Shown piece by piece: positions 26,682 through 33,267 of a DNA stretch of 33,267 bases. This DNA comes from Parcubacteria group bacterium (GTDB lineage Bacteria; Patescibacteriota; Minisyncoccia; Phycocordibacterales; Zambryskibacteraceae). The translations under genes were made by a program, and so were the position numbers. The first letter of the stretch is position 1; the number at the start of each line of letters is the position of its first letter. The DNA is taken from assembly GCA_028286805.1 (NCBI GenBank), contig JAQBQW010000009.1, forward strand, positions 1 to 33,267. Direction: 5' to 3'. A model generated the notes under the pieces. The model was given only the letters and a program-made list of their open reading frames with translations. It was not told the origin of the DNA and searched no databases.

Positions 26682-27659
26682 TTAATTCTTATTGCCAAAT
26701 TGTACACTAAAAGTTTTTTGCGCACTTTGGGTGATGTCTATTGAATTCCGAGCCTCGAGCAAAACTAACGAGGTTCCCGAAGCCCCCTCTGGGATTCTGT
26801 ACGTCACATCGCTTCCAGGTTTTGAATCTGATCCGCTGGCCCAAGAATACACAATCTGTTCAGCTGTGCGGTTGAGAGCGCCAAAGAATAGCGGAATACC
26901 AACAAACGAGAACTCTTTGTTTGTTGTGACGAATGCATCCCCCACTTCCCTATTAAAAGATATTCCATACAGAGGACTCTTTTCGTACACAAGCAAACTA
27001 GGACTAATTGAAGTTTGAGTTAAAGATGCTGAAGCAACCGTAGTGTCTCTGTCTGTTAGAATCTCCACTTTTACGGTTCGCGGCTGCCTAAGAAGAGAGC
27101 CTGTAAAGGAGAAAGAGCTTCTTCCTGTACCAGACACTTGTCCCATAACCTCTCCATCTAAATACCATTTGTATATAAGGGTTGAGGCACTTTTACCTAC
27201 GTGAGGTATTGCAAGAAGCGTGAGAGTGGTTTGGTGTGTCCAAAGTGTTTTACCTTTATAGAAAGGTGGAGTGTACCCACTGCCCTGCCATAACAGGTCT
27301 ACTGATCCAGATGAAACAGTGAATGTTTTTGTGAAATCTCCTTGGTTAGACTTAATGCTCACTCCAATCGTTGTTTCTCCCGTGGAAGGAGCGGTAAGAG
27401 TGAAAGAAGTTAGACCAAGACCGCTCTTCGCACCTATCTTATTCAAACTCCATGTAATGGTGGCGGTTCCAAGGTCTATGGTAGAAGACTGGAGACGAGC
27501 TGTTACCGTATCTCCCGGGGCTGGATATTGAGGGGTCAGATTCAAAATAATTCCAGAAGCCAAAATATCTTCTGTTCCATCTATACTGGGAACTTGAGCG
27601 TGAATAAGAACAGGACTGAAGAGAATACCCACAAGAAGAGCAAAAGATGTAAACTTCAT
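26682..27659 (-). CDS. Secreted Ig/PKD-like hypothetical protein (T4SS-like locus)
   Basis: Signal peptide MKFTSFALLVGILFSPVLIHAQ; beta-rich segments. Confidence 0.6.
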   Translation of the reverse strand: MKFTSFALLVGILFSPVLIHAQVPSIDGTEDILASGIILNLTPQYPAPGDTVTARLQSSTIDLGTATITWSLNKIGAKSGLGLTSFTLTAPSTGETTIGVSIKSNQGDFTKTFTVSSGSVDLLWQGSGYTPPFYKGKTLWTHQTTLTLLAIPHVGKSASTLIYKWYLDGEVMGQVSGTGRSSFSFTGSLLRQPRTVKVEILTDRDTTVASASLTQTSISPSLLVYEKSPLYGISFNREVGDAFVTTNKEFSFVGIPLFFGALNRTAEQIVYSWASGSDSKPGSDVTYRIPEGASGTSLVLLEARNSIDITQSAQKTFSVQFGNKN

Positions 27660-27665
27660 TCTTTT

Positions 27666-27671
27666 ATTATA
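27666..27671 (-). promoter_or_regulatory. -10 element (TATAAT) of leaderless promoter
   Basis: Minus strand TATAAT-AAAAGA-ATG(27659). Confidence 0.6.
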
Positions 27672-27687
27672 TACGCTTTTGGATATT

Positions 27688-28080
27688 TTAAGCAGCCTTC
27701 TGCTGGTCGTTTGAAGATCGGGAGTCTAATCGACCAGGTTTTCTTTCTTCTTGAACGTTTTTCGAATCGCTTTCTCCCAGTTTATCTTTTTTGTCCATCA
27801 TATACATAAAAACTCCATCTGCGCACCATAATGGAAGTGCATCAAGCACAGGTATTTGTTCAATAAGAAATGCACCGAGCATACTCCCCACTTTCTTTCC
27901 ATCCATTTTCACCCCTCGCATTCTGAGATAAAAAGGCAAGGTCATACCGACTCCAATATCAATAAATCTGTTTGCAGCAACGCCAATAACAAAGATATCA
28001 AGTGCAAATTGTACAAGATCAATCATTGCCAAGGCTCCAATAGTGAGCCCCCATTCCATATTAGACATCTTGCTTCCCAT
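27688..28080 (-). CDS. Small membrane protein of T4SS-like locus
   Basis: ORF with several hydrophobic segments and charged C-terminal tail, between virB4-like and secreted protein genes. Confidence 0.6.
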   Translation of the reverse strand: MGSKMSNMEWGLTIGALAMIDLVQFALDIFVIGVAANRFIDIGVGMTLPFYLRMRGVKMDGKKVGSMLGAFLIEQIPVLDALPLWCADGVFMYMMDKKDKLGESDSKNVQEERKPGRLDSRSSNDQQKAA

Positions 28081-28084
28081 GTCT

Positions 28085-29947
28085 CTAGTTTACCTTATTT
28101 GGGAGAGTTTCTATCGGAACCGTTTCGGTTGCAGGTGATCTATCCTCCTCTGCAATCTGTCGTGCTTTCTTCTGGGCTAACACTTGAGACGGATCCGAGG
28201 TAATAATCTGGTCTTCCGTATACGAAGCAATGACTTTGATGGCAACGTGTTTTAGTCCTGCAAAGAAGATTCCCTCCCCCACGTCTGATTCGAGTAACAA
28301 ATATTTCTCTTCATCTGTCAGATTAAATGTTTCTTTCAGTTTATCAATCGTGGTCGGAGATTGTTTCAACAATATTTGAATCGAAGAGTTGGTGATGATC
28401 GGCAAACCGTATGGACTCTTTAAGAAGTCATCCACGTCCTGGGTGATGGTTGCCACTCCAAGGAAATACTTCCTTCCTCGCTTCACGAGACCCATAAGGA
28501 ACGATGCCGTATCGTCTGATTTCATCATCCACCAAGCTTCATCGATAACAAGCAATCTCTTCTTTAATTCTTTTCGAATGGCGTTCCAGATGTAATGCGT
28601 AATGATATACATGGCAATCGGTTTCAATTCGTCTTCCATATCTCGGAGAGAGAACACAACGAATTTTCGATTGATATCCACGTTTGTTGGGCGGTTAATG
28701 AATCCTGCCCAGGTTCCTTTGGTGTATTTGGTTAATCTCTGGGCGAGAGACTCCCCTCCTTCCATACCGGAGAGCACCAATTCGAAATCAGACATGAGTG
28801 GAGGTTCGATGGTGCTGAAGTCTGAATCGGCAGTAATGTCTTTCAAGGCATATGTTTCGGTGATGGCGCGATCGATTATGGCGTCTTCCTCTGCGGTAAG
28901 GCCTCCCATCATCAGTCTGAAGAGACCGACGAGGTTGATGATGTTCGATCTCAAGATGTTTCCGGTGCTTTCATCCGGTCCTGGTAAAGGAAGATCAAAT
29001 GGATTGATGTGGTGTTCGGAGTTAAGAGAAATCTTGAAATGCCTTCCCCCCACCGCTTCCGCCATGTATTCGTATTCGTTTTCTGGGTCCATACAGATGA
29101 CTTCTGCATCGAACATGAGAGTACGAAGAATTTCCAGTTTGGTCATATAGGATTTACCCGAACCAGATTTCGCAAAGATAATCGAGTTGTAGTTTTCAAG
29201 GCTGAAACGGTCGAACAAAACGAGTGATGAGTTGTGTCTGTTAATTCCGTACAGGATCCCCTTGTCTGAAGTGAGGTCGAAGGATGTGAACGGGAACAAA
29301 GATGAAAGGGGTGAAGAATTTAATTTTGAGTGGACATTCAGAAGATCATTTCCAAGTGGAAGCGTGCTTTGGAATCCTTGTTCCTGCTGGAAGAGAGCGG
29401 GTTTTACATATACAAGCTTGGCATCAAGAATGGATTTGATCTCTGTCTCTACTTTATCCAATTCCGCTTCTGAATCCGCATAGATAGTGATATAGAGTCC
29501 TACATCAAAGAGTTTCTCCTGCGCCTGCTGCAATTGGTCTCGAAGATTTTCCAAATCTTGGTATGCAACATCGAGCATTGGGTCTCGAACCAACCCCTTC
29601 TCTTCCCTGGTATGGATCTGGCTTTGCACTTCCGCTACCTTCTTTTGAAATTGTCTCAGAACCTTGGATGTTTCAATTGGATGAACGAAGATTGAAACGT
29701 CGAATACCTTGTCCATGTTAATGATTGGAGAGAACCATGATTCGGAAAGGAATCGAGGGTATGAGATGACAAAGAAAGATCGCAGGATCTTTTCTCCAAG
29801 GTTTAATTCTTTTGGAGATACCTTGAGTGCACTCGGTGCAATGATGTCTTTCAGTTCAAGCACACCTGCTTCAAAGATTTCCTGGGGCAAAATAGAAGCA
29901 ATCTCTGCTTTCTTTTCTTTTTTAAATAATGAATCGAATATTCCCAT
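28085..29947 (-). CDS. virB4: VirB4/TraC-family T4SS ATPase
   Basis: Walker A SIIFAKSGSGKSYMTKLEILR, MDPENEYEYMAEAVGG, INPFDLP, Walker B RLLVIDEAWWMM, ATITQDVDDFL. Confidence 0.93.
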   Translation of the reverse strand: MGIFDSLFKKEKKAEIASILPQEIFEAGVLELKDIIAPSALKVSPKELNLGEKILRSFFVISYPRFLSESWFSPIINMDKVFDVSIFVHPIETSKVLRQFQKKVAEVQSQIHTREEKGLVRDPMLDVAYQDLENLRDQLQQAQEKLFDVGLYITIYADSEAELDKVETEIKSILDAKLVYVKPALFQQEQGFQSTLPLGNDLLNVHSKLNSSPLSSLFPFTSFDLTSDKGILYGINRHNSSLVLFDRFSLENYNSIIFAKSGSGKSYMTKLEILRTLMFDAEVICMDPENEYEYMAEAVGGRHFKISLNSEHHINPFDLPLPGPDESTGNILRSNIINLVGLFRLMMGGLTAEEDAIIDRAITETYALKDITADSDFSTIEPPLMSDFELVLSGMEGGESLAQRLTKYTKGTWAGFINRPTNVDINRKFVVFSLRDMEDELKPIAMYIITHYIWNAIRKELKKRLLVIDEAWWMMKSDDTASFLMGLVKRGRKYFLGVATITQDVDDFLKSPYGLPIITNSSIQILLKQSPTTIDKLKETFNLTDEEKYLLLESDVGEGIFFAGLKHVAIKVIASYTEDQIITSDPSQVLAQKKARQIAEEDRSPATETVPIETLPNKVN

Positions 29948-29956
29948 GGTTGTGTA

Positions 29957-30595
29957 TTATGCGGTTTTGATAGGCTTCTCTGATTCCCCGGGGTTGAATC
30001 CCTTGTAGAAGAGTTCGATCACCTCTTCTGTGCCCAATCTGGCAACTCTGATGCCTGTACGGACCAATCCTTGCTCCACCACAGCCGTTCTCTCTTCAAG
30101 CTGGGTTCTGTTTTCTTCAAAACTTGCTTGGCTCTGAGCAGCTTTTTCTTTATTTGTTTTTGAACCGAAGAGAGAACCGATACCGCTTACTTTCTCTGGG
30201 CTAATGGATGAAGGAGTGTATGGGATGACCACAAAGAAGTTTTTGGTCATAATGTTCGTGCTTTCGGTGAACTTCTTGATGAATTCTATGTACTCTCTGG
30301 TTTGAATCTTCATTAAACTGTTTGCTTGATTCTTTTCTTGTTCCTCAAGAAGCGCGATGTATGGACGGATGTCCAGCTTACGAGATTGGATGGTGATTTC
30401 AATTGAAAAGTCTAAAGAGTTCAGAAAATCCTGGAATTGGAAGATGATGGCATTCTTCTCGTCTTCGGATTTGAGAGAAAAGTTTAACGAAGATGCGAGA
30501 AGTATAGATCTCATCCCCCCATCCTTCAAAATGAGGACACCGTCACGAACTTCTTTGATTGGGACGAACTGTTGAGTGGAATTAGTGCTAGCCAT
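29957..30595 (-). CDS. VirB4 N-terminal/TraC-like stand-alone protein
   Basis: VPIKEVRDGVLILKDGGMRSILLASSLNFSLKSEDEKNAIIFQFQDFLNSLDFSIEITIQSRKLDIRPYI; start moved to MASTNST at 30595. Confidence 0.75.
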   Translation of the reverse strand: MASTNSTQQFVPIKEVRDGVLILKDGGMRSILLASSLNFSLKSEDEKNAIIFQFQDFLNSLDFSIEITIQSRKLDIRPYIALLEEQEKNQANSLMKIQTREYIEFIKKFTESTNIMTKNFFVVIPYTPSSISPEKVSGIGSLFGSKTNKEKAAQSQASFEENRTQLEERTAVVEQGLVRTGIRVARLGTEEVIELFYKGFNPGESEKPIKTA

Positions 30596-30601
30596 GAATG
30601 T

Positions 30602-30607
30602 ATTATA
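30602..30607 (-). promoter_or_regulatory. -10 element (TATAAT) of leaderless promoter
   Basis: Minus strand TATAAT-ACATTC-ATG(30595). Confidence 0.6.
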
Positions 30608-31046
30608 TCTTAAATCTTTCGTCCGGAGATTGTTTCTGAGGGATTTCTTGTTGTTCCGTACTTGTATCGAGTGCAACTGCCAAATCTTTTAGTTTGGATT
30701 CAGAGAGTTTTGGTACATATATCTGGTTTGCTTGCATGGGAGTTGCTTCTCTCGCTTCGGGTTTTCTTTCTTCTTTCTTCCAGACATACAATTTGCTGCC
30801 AAATGAATAGTGCAAGAAGCTTTCAACGGTATCCGTGAAAGAACGCTCGTTTACTCTATAGAAGGCCAAGGCCCCGCCAAAGACAAGAACTGGTACCGCA
30901 AGGAGGATGGCAATGAATCGAGGGAGGAAGACAAGCAGTATAACCACCACTCCAATTGAACCTGCAATATAAAGGAACTGTTTGAAGGTTAAAGGTCCAA
31001 ATATCTTATCTTCGACTTCAATAAATTGAGGGACTTGGAAACGCAT
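30603..31046 (-). CDS. PrgI-family (VirB3-like) T4SS inner-membrane protein
   Basis: MRFQVPQFIEVEDKIFGPLTFKQFLYIAGSIGVVVILL... tandem TM near N-terminus. Confidence 0.88.
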   Translation of the reverse strand: MRFQVPQFIEVEDKIFGPLTFKQFLYIAGSIGVVVILLVFLPRFIAILLAVPVLVFGGALAFYRVNERSFTDTVESFLHYSFGSKLYVWKKEERKPEAREATPMQANQIYVPKLSESKLKDLAVALDTSTEQQEIPQKQSPDERFKI

Positions 31047-31052
31047 GCGTTT

Positions 31053-31058
31053 ATTATA
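31053..31058 (-). promoter_or_regulatory. -10 element (TATAAT) of leaderless promoter for the PrgI-like gene
   Basis: Minus strand TATAAT-AAACGC-ATG(31046). Confidence 0.6.
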
Positions 31059-31080
31059 CCCTATCCTTTCTTTCTACTCC

Positions 31081-31773
31081 CTACTGAATTGGTTCTCTAT
31101 ATGGATCTTGCCCAGCTTGATATGAAGTTGGTGTTGAAACCGATATTGTTCCAGACATTTTTTCTTCGATGATGCTTTTTGGTGCCACAGGAACTATTGG
31201 AGGAGTTACAGGAGTAACGGTTTGAGGAGTGGTGTGTGCGGTGAATTCCACTTTCAGTTCTGCAGGGGTAACTGGGAGTGCTGTAGGAGTAACTATTTGA
31301 GGAATGGGTGTAACGGGTTCAACTTCTGGTTGTGGAGGAGTATCGTGTACCACTTCCCCGGGTTCGATCATGGGGAGAATGACAGGAGGGAGCTCAACTT
31401 CCTTGGAAGTGACAGGAGCTATAACGGGCGCCTCTATTGTTATAACTTTTTCGGGAACCGTTTGTGTAATAAGAAATTCTGCAGGAATTTTAGAAAATAT
31501 TTCGGCTTGGAGGTCTAAACTCAACTTTGAATATGTATCGAGAGGTTTTTTAGTTATTTCGGCAATAGTACGAATCGCGTCTACAAGGTTTTGCAGACCG
31601 AGCATTGCGTAAAGGATCTGGCTATCAGCTTCTTCCGCTTCTACTTCAGATAATCCGACCTCTTTGAGTCTAAGTGAAACAAATTCACTTGTATCATTAG
31701 ACATAATTAAATCCTGGATCTCTTCCGGAAGCTTTTTGTATGCCGCTTTCTTTTGTTCTTTAGTAAAGATCAT
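31081..31773 (-). CDS. Hypothetical protein with Pro/Val/Thr-rich disordered region (T4SS-like locus)
   Basis: Folded N-terminal about 100 aa then PVTPIPQIVTPTALPVTPAEL...TPQTVTPVTPPIVPVAP low complexity. Confidence 0.65.
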   Translation of the reverse strand: MIFTKEQKKAAYKKLPEEIQDLIMSNDTSEFVSLRLKEVGLSEVEAEEADSQILYAMLGLQNLVDAIRTIAEITKKPLDTYSKLSLDLQAEIFSKIPAEFLITQTVPEKVITIEAPVIAPVTSKEVELPPVILPMIEPGEVVHDTPPQPEVEPVTPIPQIVTPTALPVTPAELKVEFTAHTTPQTVTPVTPPIVPVAPKSIIEEKMSGTISVSTPTSYQAGQDPYREPIQ

Positions 31774-31777
31774 TTTA

Positions 31778-33267
31778 TTATGAGAAGTCTGCTATTCCAG
31801 CAGGACTTGCAAGATATGTTAACACGCTTGGATTTACAATAGCGTGTGCTGAAGGAGCTTCAAGTGCGGCACGAAGAGTGGTGATATCTGCAGGTTCCAT
31901 TTCGAGCGCCATTTTCTTAAGAATATTAGGTTTTAGGGCAGATAATACATCTGGATGGAGAAGAATCGATGCTCCCACTAATGGTAAACCATTTGTATCT
32001 ACAAAGTCTCCTGTTGTACTCATGAGTCCTGCGATGTCTTTTGCGCTCAGTCGTTTATTGATCATGTCACGTACAAGCGTAGGATTCGCAAGATGACCAT
32101 TTGCTGAAGTATCGAGCGCTCTAATCAAAGGAGCTTTTCTTCGATCTCCGATATTCTTCTTTTGATTTTTTGTAAACTTATTGTTCTTCATAATCGCATC
32201 AACTTGTGAAGGTTTGAGTTGAGAGACGAAGTCTTCTCGATTCAAATGGTCTGATTTGACCATTGCCAATTCAGGATCGGAAAGACCTTTGATTGCTTTC
32301 GCAACCCCTGGGTCCATAACAGGAGTACCACCCGCTGTCCGTATCGCTTCCATTCTATCCATTTCTGTATTAATAGATCCAAATCTTTTACCCTTAAGCA
32401 TGTCTTTCTCCCCTTCTGAGAATTTATCGCTCTTATTAATTGCTTCAAGTTGCTGCACGCTAATATTATTAGCAAACGCTTGAGTATCGAGAAGTGCCCT
32501 GTTGCCGTCCACAATGGCTTCGATTTCCTTATCGCTCATACGGTTGATGCTCTTCTCCATAGCATCAATTTGAGCTTGGGTTGCACCTGGCTTAATACCG
32601 TTTCTGATAGCTGCCGCATCTTCAGCCCTGCGTAATTCTTCATTATCTGCTTTTTTCTTTGCAGCAATTCGTTTCTCATCTGCTTCTTTATTTTCTTTAT
32701 ATCCAGTTGTTCCCCCTTTGCCTACACCTGCAACTCCTGCTGCAGGACCTCCAATAGGAACTGATTTCCAATTAACGTCATCTGCTCCTACGAATCTACC
32801 AACGGCTGTCCTACCCAAAGTTCCTTCAATCGCATCCCCCACGGCTGCAGTTGGAACAGAGGCGTTACGTACATCAAATGTACCACTGCGAGCTTTTCTA
32901 GCAGCATATAAGGCAAGGCGAGCGCCGGCTCCGGGCAATCCCACCTTGGTTCTCGCAGCTTCTTGTAGTGTTGCATTATTCGCTATAATTTCACCTGGTT
33001 TACCAATAAATTTCCTTCCCATTCCCCCAAGTGCTGTGCCAAATAATAATCCGCCAGCTGCACCGGTTGCTGCAGAGGTAAGTTTGCCGATACCATTACC
33101 TGTTCTGTTGGAGATAGATTTAGCGATAATCAGAGAAAATACCAAGAAACAAATAACAATGGCTAGGCTGAGGAGGGTCTCTCCAGATCCAGCTGCGTAT
33201 GAAAGTTTTCCATCTGCTTCAACAATGGTCCCAGTTAAAGCGTTGGCAAGCGGTAACCTATTGTTGA
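31778..33267 (-). CDS. VirB6/TrbL-like T4SS membrane protein with long repeat-bearing C-terminal tail (partial; N-terminus outside window)
   Basis: Frame is open past the listed start (33145) to the window edge: NNRLPLANALTGTIVEADGKLSYAAGSGETLLSLAIVICFLVFSLIIAKSISNRTG...; TM segment then Gly/Ala-rich region, then soluble tail. Confidence 0.6.
   Translation of the reverse strand, partial: NNRLPLANALTGTIVEADGKLSYAAGSGETLLSLAIVICFLVFSLIIAKSISNRTGNGIGKLTSAATGAAGGLLFGTALGGMGRKFIGKPGEIIANNATLQEAARTKVGLPGAGARLALYAARKARSGTFDVRNASVPTAAVGDAIEGTLGRTAVGRFVGADDVNWKSVPIGGPAAGVAGVGKGGTTGYKENKEADEKRIAAKKKADNEELRRAEDAAAIRNGIKPGATQAQIDAMEKSINRMSDKEIEAIVDGNRALLDTQAFANNISVQQLEAINKSDKFSEGEKDMLKGKRFGSINTEMDRMEAIRTAGGTPVMDPGVAKAIKGLSDPELAMVKSDHLNREDFVSQLKPSQVDAIMKNNKFTKNQKKNIGDRRKAPLIRALDTSANGHLANPTLVRDMINKRLSAKDIAGLMSTTGDFVDTNGLPLVGASILLHPDVLSALKPNILKKMALEMEPADITTLRAALEAPSAHAIVNPSVLTYLASPAGIADFS

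Noticed and set aside
24438-33267. Interpreting the locus as an integrated conjugative element
   Set aside because: No relaxase, integrase, att repeats or tRNA-adjacent boundary visible; only the left edge is in the window, so it is not formally excluded
1-33267. CRISPR arrays, IS elements, prophage
   Set aside because: No regularly spaced repeats, transposase motifs or phage structural genes seen

Overview
This 33.3 kb chromosomal window looks like a CPR/Patescibacteria (Parcubacteria-like) genome, judged from gene content and compact proteins; no search was run. It holds housekeeping genes: 3' end of a murE-like ligase, mutM, trmH-like, polA, tsaE, pilB/gspE-like, ruvB, yebC, ruvC, tyrS, class A PBP, dnaN, dnaA, rpmH, rnpA and yidC. 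It also has tRNA-Lys(UUU), a probable 6S RNA upstream of ruvB, and a candidate oriC with DnaA boxes between dnaA and dnaN. Right of yidC is a minus-strand type IV secretion-like locus (about 24.4-33.3 kb) running off the window edge. It contains a VirB6/TrbL-like protein, PrgI/VirB3-like, a stand-alone VirB4-N/TraC-like protein, a VirB4 ATPase, and a VirB2-like pilin apparently fused to an M15-like peptidase domain. Two cross-cutting signals stand out. (1) At least 11 genes have a TANNNT -10 hexamer exactly 6 nt before the start codon, predicting leaderless mRNAs. (2) A contrasting set of five single-gene units carries Shine-Dalgarno leaders and its own Rho-independent terminator. All functional names are from motif recognition by eye.
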